Program-made: the position numbers and the translations under genes
Part shown: one piece after another, positions 7,432-16,371 of the stretch
Layout of the letters: every line of letters begins with the position of its first letter
Position numbering within the stretch: position 1 is the stretch's first letter
Notes under the pieces: model-generated
The model's input: the letters and a program-made list of their open reading frames with translations, nothing else
What the model was told of the DNA's origin: nothing
Databases searched by the model: none
Assembly (NCBI RefSeq): GCF_023520895.1
Contig: NZ_CP026029.1
Location: 6,742,832 to 6,806,831 of the forward strand
Reading direction: 5' to 3'
Origin: Paenibacillus sp. PK3_47
Lineage (GTDB): Bacteria; Bacillota; Bacilli; Paenibacillales; Paenibacillaceae
Length of the DNA: 64,000 bases

Positions 7432-8523
7432 TTATGACTGCAACAGCACCTTAATCTTCTTTGCCAGCTGCTGGTCCTGCTTATTAAGCGGATCCAGCGT
7501 AAAGCTGTCCGAAATCATGATCAGGCCTTTATAATAGAAAATCTGCTTTCCAAACACATCCATCACTGTTCTTAGCGGGACAAAGGTTCTTCCATTTACA
7601 ATCTCCATCTCTTTTCTGCTCTCGCTGAATACAATCTTCCGCTCATTATATTCAACTGTAACTGCAGAAGTGGTGGAGTTGATTCCGATTGACGCATTAA
7701 ACTTGTCTGAGAGAAAACGCAGGGGAACCATCGTTTTTCCTTCCCTGATGTAAGGCTCCACTTTACGGTTAGCAGGATCAACCTGCGCTTTACTGCCCTG
7801 GACTAATACATTGGCGTGTCCCACTGAGAGCACGACAGTCTTTTGCAAAATATGATCCATCCGCGTGTCTGTACCTCCGCTCTGCTCTGATCCACTCTGA
7901 CACGGGCTGCCTTTGTACAGCTCCATATACTCCACAATGATCTCAACCGCTTCCTGCCGGATATCCCGATTCAGCCCCGTGTCGGCCAGAACCTTCTCGG
8001 TGTTGTTCCAGCTGCAGTCCATATTGTGCTGGGAAACGCCCAGCATATGGATCAGCGCCACGGTCCGGCTGTCGGGAAGTTCCTGCTGCGCCAGAGTCAT
8101 CCAGGACAAATCAGGCTCCAGATAGCGGTCCAGTATTTTCATATAACCAATCACAAAAATCTCTTCCGGAGCAAGCTCCTTTTTATCCAGAACATCCGTC
8201 TTCTTCCCGTAAGTGAGCTGCGAATACTCTTCCGCAAGGTTCCTGTCTGACCACACCTGGCCGGAATACAGTGCATTGACTGCCGCTGCCTTCTCATCCA
8301 GTGGAGTGTAGGGGGATTGCAGGAAATCCGCAACAGCTTTGTTCAGACCGTCACTCTCAGCCTCGGCCACCATATCTACATCCAAATAAGCCCTATAAAT
8401 CTGCGTTGAAGTTAACGGTGAATCTGCGTGGACACGGCTCTGTCCGATGGCAAAGCTTCCTGTAACGATCAAGAATGAGACCAGGATTACCTTGCACCAA
8501 TGAGCATATTTACTTGTAAACAT
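7432..8523 (-). CDS. Secreted protein with copper amine oxidase-like domain
   Basis: The start at ATG 8521-8523 is chosen because GGGAGG lies 6 bases upstream; an upstream ATG 24 bases earlier has none. The first 33 residues form a signal peptide (KVILVSFLIVTGSFAIG... then VHA). Residues about 30-220 are helical and unassigned. The last 120 residues hold two copies of the stalk-domain pattern (REGKTMVPLRFLSDKF and VNGRTFVPLRTVMDVFGK), typical of the copper_amine_oxidN1 family. That family is very abundant in Paenibacillus secreted and cell-wall proteins and does not imply oxidase activity. Likely an envelope protein of unknown role. Confidence 0.85.
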   Translation of the reverse strand: MFTSKYAHWCKVILVSFLIVTGSFAIGQSRVHADSPLTSTQIYRAYLDVDMVAEAESDGLNKAVADFLQSPYTPLDEKAAAVNALYSGQVWSDRNLAEEYSQLTYGKKTDVLDKKELAPEEIFVIGYMKILDRYLEPDLSWMTLAQQELPDSRTVALIHMLGVSQHNMDCSWNNTEKVLADTGLNRDIRQEAVEIIVEYMELYKGSPCQSGSEQSGGTDTRMDHILQKTVVLSVGHANVLVQGSKAQVDPANRKVEPYIREGKTMVPLRFLSDKFNASIGINSTTSAVTVEYNERKIVFSESRKEMEIVNGRTFVPLRTVMDVFGKQIFYYKGLIMISDSFTLDPLNKQDQQLAKKIKVLLQS

Positions 8524-8687
8524 AATAACCCTCCCGGTTACATGCATTTTGTGTTACCTGCTGTGTCAGTGCCGCGGGACTCTTCCCATCGATTGCCTGA
8601 AAAACATGGATTATGATATATTTACCCGATAAACTTAGCATAGTGCAGTAATGAAGCCATAGCCGGATAAATAAAGGAGCATAAGAA

Positions 8688-9311
8688 ATGAACTCAGAAA
8701 TACTGACTACTTTTGATGAGCACGGTAATATTACCGGTTCCGCCCCGCGTGATGAGGTACACCGGCTGGGACTTTGGCATGAGACCTTCCACTGCTGGTT
8801 TGTCGCCAGAGAACACCATTCGCTGCAGATCTATCTTCAGCTGCGCAGCCAGCATAAAAAAGACTATGCAGGTCTTCTTGATATTACTGCTGCCGGCCAC
8901 CTGCTGGAGAGTGAAAGTCCGGAAGACGGAATCCGTGAAGTGCAGGAGGAGCTGGGGATTGATGTTGCTTTTGAGGACCTCATTCCGCTGGGTATCGTCC
9001 CCTATACTATGGATAAGGCAGGATTTATGGACCGTGAGCGCGCGCATGTCTTCTTGTATGAGAACCATGCTCCGTTCAGCCAGTTTCAGCTGCAGCAGGA
9101 AGAAGTCGCTGGAATGGTCACGGCAGGCTTCAGCGAATTCCGCAGCTTTTGGCTCGGGGAGCGCAGCGATCTTCATATTCAGGGTTTCCGCGTGGAAGAC
9201 AGCGGAGAGCGGAGCCGGATTGACCAATTGGTGGACATCAGCCATTTTGTGCCGCATGAGCACTCTTATTACCTGCGTATTCTGGAGGGGATTGAAGAAG
9301 CTTTTGGCTAA
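8688..9311 (+). CDS. Nudix hydrolase, isopentenyl-diphosphate isomerase-like group
   Basis: A 207-residue protein with the Nudix box at about residues 71-92: GHLLESE followed by REVQEELGI, one residue shorter in the middle than the textbook box. The upstream HETFHCWFV and AAGH elements match the YfcD/IDI-like Nudix group. Members hydrolyse nucleoside diphosphate derivatives; the substrate cannot be told from sequence. AAGGAG lies 8 bases before the ATG. Its end overlaps the converging HAD gene by 4 bases. Confidence 0.85.
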   Translation: MNSEILTTFDEHGNITGSAPRDEVHRLGLWHETFHCWFVAREHHSLQIYLQLRSQHKKDYAGLLDITAAGHLLESESPEDGIREVQEELGIDVAFEDLIPLGIVPYTMDKAGFMDRERAHVFLYENHAPFSQFQLQQEEVAGMVTAGFSEFRSFWLGERSDLHIQGFRVEDSGERSRIDQLVDISHFVPHEHSYYLRILEGIEEAFG

Positions 9312-9988
9312 TCCATGTTTTTTTCCAGCAATACAATATCAATTAATTCCTTTAAATCATGGATGACAGCGTCTGCTTTAACAACAGACTCCACATGACC
9401 CGTTCTTTTCCAGACCGTCTTCATTCCGGCGTCACGGCTGGCACGAATATCGTTATCAGGATGATCACCGACAAACAGGGCATTTTCGGCAGCAATATTC
9501 AGTCTGTTCAAGGCAAGCTTGAAAATGGCCGGATCAGGTTTGCGCAGCCCCTCCCATTCAGAGATCAATACTTCATCAAATAAATGGGTGATTTGCAGTG
9601 ACCGGAAATTATCATATTGAAACTGCCCATACCCGTTGGAGACCAGAGCCAGCTTAATATCATGGTTCTTTAGCTCTGTAAGCATATCCAGCAGATTCGG
9701 GAAACCTATACAATGCGCTTGAAAATTATGTATGTAATCATCTAACAGCAAAGACCAGTCCATATCCGGAACCGGGAACTCCTGAAGGATCTGCTGGTAG
9801 ACCTTGTCCTTCCATACATAACCGTGATTATCAAGTTCTATCAGACGTTGAATGAATCTTTCCTTGCCGATAATTTGGAGCTCAGGATACCGCTCGTATT
9901 GATTTCCTGCAAACGCTAATAGTGATGAGTCACGGTCCAGCAAGGTTCCGTCCAAATCAAACAATACCGCCTTTATGTTCACATCCAT
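9308..9988 (-). CDS. HAD-superfamily hydrolase
   Basis: A 226-residue phosphatase-like protein. HAD motif I is DLDGTLLDR (residues 11-19), motif II VSNGYG, motif III around RKPDPAIF and motif IV GDHPDNDIRASRDAG. The helical cap between motifs I and II places it in subfamily I, like YjjG/PhoE-type phosphatases. The substrate is unknown. The start is an ATG with AAAGGGG upstream. It converges on the Nudix gene with a 4-base overlap and no visible terminator between them. Confidence 0.88.
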   Translation of the reverse strand: MDVNIKAVLFDLDGTLLDRDSSLLAFAGNQYERYPELQIIGKERFIQRLIELDNHGYVWKDKVYQQILQEFPVPDMDWSLLLDDYIHNFQAHCIGFPNLLDMLTELKNHDIKLALVSNGYGQFQYDNFRSLQITHLFDEVLISEWEGLRKPDPAIFKLALNRLNIAAENALFVGDHPDNDIRASRDAGMKTVWKRTGHVESVVKADAVIHDLKELIDIVLLEKNMD

Positions 9989-10046
9989 CCGCCCCTTTCA
10001 CGTACATATTCGTCCTTATTGCATAAATTCCCTGCCAAAGAAATAC

Positions 10047-10084
10047 AAAAAGCAGAACCCTGCACTCAGGGTCCTGCTTCTTTA
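10047..10084 (-). terminator. Terminator of the beta-galactosidase gene
   Basis: AAGCAG-A-ACCCTG, loop CACT, CAGGGT-C-CTGCTT with an A-rich flank on the plus strand that gives T residues on the minus strand. It starts 9 bases after the stop codon. Confidence 0.85.
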
Positions 10085-10092
10085 TTTCCTGC

Positions 10093-12168
10093 CTAAGCCT
10101 GTGCCTTGCGTTTCAGTATAGCCAGTCCGTTAACCGGAAGTGTAATCTCTGCCGGAACCTCTGCGCCCGATTCCATATCCGTGTAGGCGCGTCCGTCCAG
10201 GACAACCGTCTGCTCGCTGCCGCTGAAATTCTGTACAAAGATGTAGTCCTGTTCACCGTCTGTACGCGGCTGTGCAGTTACACCTGCCGGCAGTTCACTG
10301 TCCAGGGTGCGGATAATTCCCGCATTGGCAGTAATGGCTGCATACAGCTCCACATAGAAAGCCGGATCCTTCACGCGTGTAGCCAAATGATAAGCTTTAC
10401 CTGCACCCAGCTTGTTCAGCGTCAGGGCCGGACGGCCGGCGTAGAAATCACTGCGGTAAGTTCCAAGCGCTTCTGCGCCTTCCAGGTGGATCAGTTCGGC
10501 AATCTCGTGGGCATCGTAGTCACCGGACAGGTTAAGGGCATTGCCTTTCTCAAGTACAAGGCCGTTCAGATCCCGGTCGTGCAGCCCTTCTGTCTCTTCC
10601 GCCCAGATTCCCAGCGTCTTGCGCAGCGGTCCCGGGAAGCCGCCCAGATGGCACAGATCATTCTCTCCGACAACTCCCGACCAGTAAGTAGCCAGGAAGT
10701 TTCCGCCCTGCTCCACATAGTTCTCAATGTTACGGCCGTTTTCTTCTGTAATAAGGTACTGCATCGGAGCGATAACCAGCTTATAGCGGGACAGGTCATC
10801 CCCGGAGCCGACAACATCCACCGGTATCCCCAGCTCCCACAGCGCACGGTAATGCTGAGCTACAGTCTCTTCATATTTCAGCCCGGAATTGCGGATACCC
10901 TGCGCATCCTTGATCGCCCAGCGGTTATCCCAGTCAAACAGGATCGCGGTCTCTGCAGGAGTAGAAGTGCCTACTACATCTGTCAAGCCAGCCAGTGTTT
11001 GGCCTACTTCAGCAACATCCTGGAACACACGGGTGTTCTCGTGTCCGCTGTGATCCACAACTGCACCGTGGAATTTCTCACTGGAGCCCCGGCTTTTACG
11101 CCATTGGAAGTACTGTACGGAATCCGAGCCGTGGGCCACGGCCTGAAGTGAAGACAGCTTATGCATGCCCGGGCGTTTCAGCTTGCTGACCGACTGCCAG
11201 TTCAACAGCGAAGGTGTGCTCTCCATCAGCAGGAACGGTTTGTTCTTGAAGCTGCGGAACATATCATGGTGCATGGCTGTCCAGGCGGCAAGACGGGAAT
11301 CGTCATTGTCTGCGGTATAGCCCCAGTCCGGATAAGCATCCCAGGAGACCACATCCAGAATTTGGGCCAGCTTGCGGTAGTCGATGCCGTCAATATTGTG
11401 CATATTTGTCGTAATCGGCAGCTCCGGGTTGTAAGAGCGCACTGAATCCATTTCATGACGGCAGAAATCAATCGTCTGGTCGCTGACAAAACGCCGCCAG
11501 TCGAGGTTCATGCCGTGTACCTGTGTCTCGCCGTGCGGAGCCGGAGATTCAATCTGATCCCAGGAAGTATAGGTATGGCTCCAGAATGTCGCCCACCAGG
11601 CATGGTTAAGCTCATCCAGACTGCCTTTGTATTTCGCCTTCAGCCAATCTCTGAATGCATCCTGGCAGTAATCACAGTGGCATTCGCCGCCGAACTCATT
11701 GGAAATATGCCAGCCGATTACAGCCGGATGATGGGCATAACGCTCCGCGAGCTTCGTATTGATCAGCGCTGTTTTTTCCCGGTAGACCGGAGACGTAAAG
11801 CAGTGATTGTGCCGGACCCCGTGCAGATTACGCACACGGTTGCGTTCGATACGCAGCACTTCAGGATACTTTGCTGACATCCAGGCCGGACGTGCGCCGC
11901 TCGGGGTAGCCAGGAATGCATATATACCATTTTCGGCAAAGGTATCGAGCACATGGTCCAGCCATTCGAAGGTGAACACGCCTTCTTCCGGTTCAAGTGA
12001 CACCCAGGAGAAAATACCGACGGACATTACATTGCAGCCCGCCAGCTTCATCATCCGGATATCCTCATTGAACACTTCAGGGTACTTCAGCCATTGCTCG
12101 GGATTATAGTCGGCACCGTGCAGCATTACAGGGGCCTTGCTGCTGATTGCAGGGGATTTGAGACTCAT
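10093..12168 (-). CDS. Beta-galactosidase, glycoside hydrolase family 42
   Basis: A 691-residue GH42 enzyme, normal length. The TIM barrel starts with LHGADYNPEQW; the acid/base is Glu158 in HISNEFGG and the nucleophile is Glu316 in FLLMEST. The zinc-cluster cysteines of this family are present: Cys123, Cys163, Cys165 and Cys168 (ECHCDYC). A trimerisation domain and a short beta domain complete the protein. No signal peptide, so it cleaves imported galactosides in the cytoplasm. It is divergent from an AraC-type regulator that probably controls it. The ribosome binding site (GAGAGGA) is unusually far from the ATG. Confidence 0.93.
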   Translation of the reverse strand: MSLKSPAISSKAPVMLHGADYNPEQWLKYPEVFNEDIRMMKLAGCNVMSVGIFSWVSLEPEEGVFTFEWLDHVLDTFAENGIYAFLATPSGARPAWMSAKYPEVLRIERNRVRNLHGVRHNHCFTSPVYREKTALINTKLAERYAHHPAVIGWHISNEFGGECHCDYCQDAFRDWLKAKYKGSLDELNHAWWATFWSHTYTSWDQIESPAPHGETQVHGMNLDWRRFVSDQTIDFCRHEMDSVRSYNPELPITTNMHNIDGIDYRKLAQILDVVSWDAYPDWGYTADNDDSRLAAWTAMHHDMFRSFKNKPFLLMESTPSLLNWQSVSKLKRPGMHKLSSLQAVAHGSDSVQYFQWRKSRGSSEKFHGAVVDHSGHENTRVFQDVAEVGQTLAGLTDVVGTSTPAETAILFDWDNRWAIKDAQGIRNSGLKYEETVAQHYRALWELGIPVDVVGSGDDLSRYKLVIAPMQYLITEENGRNIENYVEQGGNFLATYWSGVVGENDLCHLGGFPGPLRKTLGIWAEETEGLHDRDLNGLVLEKGNALNLSGDYDAHEIAELIHLEGAEALGTYRSDFYAGRPALTLNKLGAGKAYHLATRVKDPAFYVELYAAITANAGIIRTLDSELPAGVTAQPRTDGEQDYIFVQNFSGSEQTVVLDGRAYTDMESGAEVPAEITLPVNGLAILKRKAQA

Positions 12169-12274
12169 AAGGGTAGATTCATCCTCTCATTATCTGTCCG
12201 TGTCAGGATGGGACTTTTCTCTGATTATACTTCTCCAGAAGTCCTGTCCATATTGCGGATTATCATTTATACTA

Positions 12275-12302
12275 TTTATAATAAAGGATAATTGTTTGTT
12301 AA
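12275..12302 (-). promoter_or_regulatory. Possible promoter of the GH42 gene
   Basis: On the minus strand TTAACA (12297-12302) and TATAAA (12275-12280) are 16 bases apart in an AT-rich stretch, about 110 bases upstream of the start. The AraC regulator gene is on the other side, so the regulator probably binds near here. Confidence 0.4.
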
Positions 12303-12357
12303 CAGTAGGAATATTCTCGCGACTGCATAGCACTAAATGAACATGAGGTGAATTACT

Positions 12358-13227
12358 TTGCTGCCCTTTTCCCTGGTTGAGCTGCCCCGCAAGGCTGATG
12401 CCTTTCCGCTCTACCCTTATTCGGTAGGCCACCATATCCAGTATCATCATGTCCGGCCGACCGGCTTTCCCGTGCACCAGGTATTTCTGATCCGCAGCGG
12501 CAGCGGCCTGTTCCGCGATCTGGCGGACGGTACCGAAACTGTACTGGCTCCGGGCATGGTATTTGCTTTTCCGCCTGACCGGGGCCATGAATATTATCCG
12601 CTGTCCCATGAGCCCTGGCATGTGGCCTTTATCGGCTTCTACGGCAGCCAGTCCGGTCCGTTGCTCGAAGGATTGCGTCTCCTGCCCTACGCCCCGTTCA
12701 AAGTGGATCAATTCGAAGAGTGCTGGGATCTCATCTCCGGGATCTGGCATACCGTTGACAGGCATAATGCTGCCCGGCTGGATGAAAACACGATGCAGGA
12801 GCTGTCCATCACCCTGTACCGGCTGCTGCTCATGCTCCGCAGGGGAGATTCTGCCTTTAGCCCGGCTGAGCGCCCGGAGACCGAAACGGTCCGGAATGAT
12901 GCGCTGCAAAAAGCAGTCAGCCTGATCAATGAGCATTTCACCGAACCGCTCCTGATCGCTAACCTGGCGGCAGCCGTGGGTTATTCCGTCCAGCATTTTC
13001 AGCGGCTGTTCCTGCAGGAATTCGGTGTCACTCCGCATAAATATCTCCAGAATCTGCGGCTGCAGCGGGCGATGCAGATGATTACCGAGAGCCCTGAACG
13101 GCCGGTGCAGGATCTCGCGCTGAACGTGGGCATGGAGACGAATTATTTTATCAGAGTCTTCCGCAAAACCTATGGCTGTACACCGGGGGTTATGGGACAA
13201 CGCCTGCGCAGCGGCAGCAGTATGTAG
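12358..13227 (+). CDS. AraC-family transcription regulator
   Basis: A 289-residue protein starting at TTG with GAGGTG 6 bases upstream. The N-terminal 160 residues form a cupin-like sugar-sensing domain (FPVHQVFLIRSGSG, LAPGMVFAFPPDRGHEYYP). The C-terminal 100 residues hold the two AraC helix-turn-helix units (LLIANLAAAVGYSVQHFQRL and VQDLALNVGMETNYFIRVF with TPGVMGQR). Divergence from the GH42 beta-galactosidase suggests it activates that gene in response to a sugar. This is inference from position. Confidence 0.87.
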   Translation: MLPFSLVELPRKADAFPLYPYSVGHHIQYHHVRPTGFPVHQVFLIRSGSGLFRDLADGTETVLAPGMVFAFPPDRGHEYYPLSHEPWHVAFIGFYGSQSGPLLEGLRLLPYAPFKVDQFEECWDLISGIWHTVDRHNAARLDENTMQELSITLYRLLLMLRRGDSAFSPAERPETETVRNDALQKAVSLINEHFTEPLLIANLAAAVGYSVQHFQRLFLQEFGVTPHKYLQNLRLQRAMQMITESPERPVQDLALNVGMETNYFIRVFRKTYGCTPGVMGQRLRSGSSM

Positions 13228-13261
13228 TACTTTTCAGCAAAGTGTCAGACCGTGTATGATC

Positions 13262-13292
13262 AAAAGCTCCTGTCAGACCGGCGGAGCTTTTT
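13262..13292 (+). terminator. Terminator of the araC-type gene
   Basis: AAAGCTCC, 12-base loop, GGAGCTTTTT. It overlaps the last codons of the converging SMR gene. Confidence 0.75.
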
Positions 13293-13614
13293 CCGGCTGG
13301 TTGGAGGCGTTCAGCAGTACCACACCGGCGATGATTGCGGCAATAGCGATAAATGAAACCACAGTAAAATGATCCTTCCATATCACCACGCCAAGCAGTG
13401 CCGTAACCGCCGTCCCTACTCCTGACCAGACCGCATAAGCGAGACTTAACGGAATGACCTTGAGACTCATCGACAAGCAATAAAAGGATAACCCCATGCC
13501 AAAAACAACGCCTACCCCCGGCAGGAGATTGCTAAAGCCGTCCGATAATTTAAGCATGGTTGTGCCGAAAATTTCAAAACAGATAGCCAGTGCCAGATAA
13601 ATATAACTTTTCAT
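13273..13614 (-). CDS. SMR-family multidrug efflux protein, second subunit
   Basis: A 113-residue protein with four membrane helices, typical SMR length. The family-defining glutamate of helix 1 is present (AICFEIFGTTMLKLSDGF), as is the YAVWSGVGTA motif of helix 3. SMR proteins export cationic compounds or guanidinium-type molecules in exchange for protons, as antiparallel dimers. Here it overlaps a second SMR gene by 4 bases, suggesting a heterodimer as in YkkCD or EbrAB. Substrate unknown; no guanidine riboswitch is visible upstream. Confidence 0.92.
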   Translation of the reverse strand: MKSYIYLALAICFEIFGTTMLKLSDGFSNLLPGVGVVFGMGLSFYCLSMSLKVIPLSLAYAVWSGVGTAVTALLGVVIWKDHFTVVSFIAIAAIIAGVVLLNASNQPEKAPPV

Positions 13615-13940
13615 AGCGTCCCCCCGGATGCAAGCTTCAGTGCAATTACACCGCCGATAATCAGCAGCAGACCGAGTATTTTTTTGGCATTCATCCGTTC
13701 TTTATAAAAGAATACCCCCACCATTGCCGTTAACGCCGTACCTGCTCCCGACCATATGGCATAGGCCGTGCCGAGTGAAATGGATTGAAGCGCCAAAGAC
13801 AAAAAATAAAAAGCTGAACCCAGGCCGGCGATTACACCAAGGGAGGGATACAGCCGTTTAAATCCGTCCGATAATTTCAGCAGCGAGCTGCCGCATACCT
13901 CGGATACAATGGCAATAGCCAATAATACAAAAGGATTCAC
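13611..13940 (-). CDS. SMR-family multidrug efflux protein, first subunit
   Basis: A 109-residue four-helix SMR protein: conserved Glu in helix 1 (AIVSEVCGSSLLKLSDGF) and YAIWSGAGTALTA in helix 3. It overlaps the TetR gene upstream by 4 bases and its partner SMR gene downstream by 4 bases, so the three are translated from one message. The two SMR subunits differ in charge at their ends, as expected for a pair with opposite membrane topology. Confidence 0.92.
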   Translation of the reverse strand: MNPFVLLAIAIVSEVCGSSLLKLSDGFKRLYPSLGVIAGLGSAFYFLSLALQSISLGTAYAIWSGAGTALTAMVGVFFYKERMNAKKILGLLLIIGGVIALKLASGGTL

Positions 13941-14497
13941 AGTCCCTTTTCCTCCTTATCCGTCATTTTGAGCAGTTCCCGGATCACTTGTTCACGCAGC
14001 GCCGGTTCCAGCTTCCCGAAGCCGAACATTTCCGAGAACCAGAGGCCGTCAGCCGCCAGCCGGACAATGGTTGAACGCACAGGATCTATTCCGTCGTTTT
14101 CGATATTTTTCTGCCATAAGGTATACTGCTCCTGCAGCTTTTCAAGCAGTTCAGGCTTGCTGAAAAGGGCTGCGGTAAGCGCTGTACTGATCCCGTTACC
14201 CTCCTGTATATCATAAGCCACCGATTCCGTGTAAGCCCTGCTCCACCTGCCCTGCTCGACCGCGGATTGTGCCGCCCTTCCCTGCACATCTGCAACAAAA
14301 CCATCCGTCAGCTCTTCGACCAGTCCCTGAATCAATGCATTTTTGTTCGGAAAATGGTGCAGCAAGCCGCCTTTGCTGACGCCTGCTTCCCGGGCTGCTG
14401 CTTCAAGAGTAAGCTTCTCCACGCCCTGATTTCTGATAATTTCAGAAGCTGCGGCTAATATAAGCTGCCGTTTCGAATTGCTGTTCAAATTCATCAC
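13937..14497 (-). CDS. TetR-family repressor of the SMR operon
   Basis: A 186-residue regulator with an N-terminal TetR helix-turn-helix (LILAAASEIIRNQG, TLEAAAREAGVSKGGLLHHFPNKNALI) and a helical ligand domain. The frame can start at GTG (14497) or at the ATG next to it (14494); the GGGG tract is close to both. It is the first gene of an operon with two SMR pumps, and a palindrome sits inside its own promoter. It therefore most likely represses itself and the pumps until a pump substrate binds. Confidence 0.9.
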   Translation of the reverse strand: MMNLNSNSKRQLILAAASEIIRNQGVEKLTLEAAAREAGVSKGGLLHHFPNKNALIQGLVEELTDGFVADVQGRAAQSAVEQGRWSRAYTESVAYDIQEGNGISTALTAALFSKPELLEKLQEQYTLWQKNIENDGIDPVRSTIVRLAADGLWFSEMFGFGKLEPALREQVIRELLKMTDKEEKGL

Positions 14498-14507
14498 CCC
14501 CGAATTT

Positions 14508-14537
14508 ACTATACCGTCTGGACGGTTTTTATGTCAA
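14508..14537 (-). promoter_or_regulatory. Promoter with TetR-type operator for the tetR-SMR operon
   Basis: On the minus strand TTGACA (14532-14537) and TATAGT (14508-14513) are 18 bases apart. The palindrome ACCGTC-2-GACGGT (14513-14526) fills most of the spacer and touches the -10 box. Binding there would block RNA polymerase, the usual layout for TetR autorepression. Confidence 0.8.
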
Positions 14538-14562
14538 AATCATTTTTCCGTGCAACATAAAC

Positions 14563-14604
14563 GGCAGCCGCCGGAACCTGATCGCTCAAGTTCCGGCGGC
14601 TGCC
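14563..14604 (-). terminator. Strong hairpin after the ABC exporter operon
   Basis: A perfect 15-bp GC-rich stem, GGCAGCCGCCGGAAC with GTTCCGGCGGCTGCC, 28 bases after the ABC stop. The T tract is short on the minus strand and somewhat better on the plus strand (CTCTTATT). Confidence 0.75.
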
Positions 14605-14631
14605 GCTCTTATTGTAAGGCTATTGTACTGA

Positions 14632-16371
14632 CTATACTGCAGCAAACTGGCTGTTATACAGCCGGGCATAATATCCGCCTTGTTCCAGCAGGCCTTCATG
14701 CGTACCGCTCTCGACGATATCCCCGTCTTTCATGTACAGGATCATGTCTGCCTCACGGATGGTAGACAGCCGGTGGGCGATGACAAAGCTGGTGCGGCCG
14801 GACATCATGGTCAGGAAGGCCTTCTGGATGCGGATTTCCGTCAGTGTGTCGATACTGCTCGTCGCTTCATCCAGAATCAGCATCGGCGGATCCGCCAGCA
14901 TAACCCGGGCAATGGTCAAGAGCTGCTTCTGGCCCTGGGAGAGGCTGTCTCCCGAGCCGGAAATTCGGGTATTATAGCCTTCAGGCAGCCGCCTGATAAA
15001 GCTGTGCGCATTGGCTGCTTTTGCCGCGGCAATGACCTCCTCTTCCGTAGCCTCCGGCTTTCCGTAGGCAATATTGTCACGGATGGAGCCGCCGGTCAGC
15101 CACGTATCCTGCAGCACCATGCCAAAGTTCCGGCGCAGGCTGTCACGGGTGATCTCCTTGATATTTCTGCCGTCAATTCTGATCTCGCCGCTGCCCACAT
15201 CGTAAAAGCGCATCAGCAGGTTGACCAGTGTTGTTTTTCCCGCCCCGGTCTGTCCGACAATTGCTACCCGGGTGCCCGGCTTCACCTCCAGGCTGAAGCT
15301 CTTGATCAGCGGGCGTTCCGGGTTATAGGCAAAGCTGATCCGGTCAAAAACAATCGTACCGGGCTCCGTGCCCAGGATATGTGCCTGAGGGCTGTCCGGC
15401 GTTTCCTGCGGCAGATCGAGTATGGCAAAGATCCGCTGTGCGGAAGCCGTTGCAGACTGCAGCTGTGTGATCACTCCGGTAATCTCGTTGAACGGCTTCG
15501 CGAACAAATTGGAGTAGATCAGAAAGCTGGATAAATCCCCTACAGACAGATGCCCCCCGATGACAATCGCACTGCCGATCATCGCAATAACCGAGAAGGT
15601 AATGTTGTTCACGAGTCTTGTCGTCGGATTAGCCAGGGAACCGTAGAACTGTGATTTGACTCCTGTACGGTATAATTGATCGTTGTGTTCCGAGAAGCGG
15701 GCGAATGAACGCTCTTCATAATGAAAAGCCTGAACCACCTTTTGCCCGCCGACAATTTCTTCTGCATAGCCGTTCAAACTGCCTACAATTTTCGCCTGCT
15801 CCCTGAACATCTGCTGGGAACGGGTAGTGATGAACCGGGCTACATAGTATGTAACCGGCGCCGAGAGCAGGACGACCAGTGTCATCACCGGACTAATGTA
15901 GAGCATCAGGCCGATGGCTCCAACTATCGTAACGATGCCGGTCAGCAGCGTGGAGAAGCCCTGCAGCAGCCCGTCTGACACGGCATCCATATCATTGACA
16001 AAGCGGCTGATGCTGTCTCCCTGCGGATGGTTGTCGTGGAACTTCAGGGGCAGAGCATCCAGCTTGTCAAACAGCTCACGGCGCAGTTCATACACTGTGC
16101 GATAAGCCATCCGGTTGGTGTAGTAAGTCAGCAGCCAGCCGAAGAAGCTCCCGGCAAGATACACTGCTCCCAGAATGAGCAGCAGCCGGAGAACGGCAGG
16201 AAAGTCGACGTTCCCCGGACCAATCATCTGATCAATCGCCCGCCCGATAAGCAGCGGGCCAATCAGGCTGGATATCACACTAAGCACGGCGCTGACCGCT
16301 GCGGCTACGGCAATTCCTTTATGCTGCCTTGTATATGTGATTATTCTTTTCCAGGTTGCTGTACTGGTCAT
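14632..16371 (-). CDS. ABC exporter half-transporter, catalytically complete subunit
   Basis: A 579-residue half-transporter: a six-helix membrane domain (residues 15-310) and an ATPase domain. Walker A is GQTGAGKTT, signature LSQGQ, Walker B LILDEATSS with the catalytic Glu, and the switch His is in IAHRLST. Its signature has Gln in place of the first Gly of LSGGQ. Together with its neighbour, which has Asp for the Walker B Glu, this gives one normal and one degenerate ATP site, as in heterodimeric multidrug exporters such as BmrCD. It overlaps the upstream partner by 4 bases. Confidence 0.93.
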   Translation of the reverse strand: MTSTATWKRIITYTRQHKGIAVAAAVSAVLSVISSLIGPLLIGRAIDQMIGPGNVDFPAVLRLLLILGAVYLAGSFFGWLLTYYTNRMAYRTVYELRRELFDKLDALPLKFHDNHPQGDSISRFVNDMDAVSDGLLQGFSTLLTGIVTIVGAIGLMLYISPVMTLVVLLSAPVTYYVARFITTRSQQMFREQAKIVGSLNGYAEEIVGGQKVVQAFHYEERSFARFSEHNDQLYRTGVKSQFYGSLANPTTRLVNNITFSVIAMIGSAIVIGGHLSVGDLSSFLIYSNLFAKPFNEITGVITQLQSATASAQRIFAILDLPQETPDSPQAHILGTEPGTIVFDRISFAYNPERPLIKSFSLEVKPGTRVAIVGQTGAGKTTLVNLLMRFYDVGSGEIRIDGRNIKEITRDSLRRNFGMVLQDTWLTGGSIRDNIAYGKPEATEEEVIAAAKAANAHSFIRRLPEGYNTRISGSGDSLSQGQKQLLTIARVMLADPPMLILDEATSSIDTLTEIRIQKAFLTMMSGRTSFVIAHRLSTIREADMILYMKDGDIVESGTHEGLLEQGGYYARLYNSQFAAV

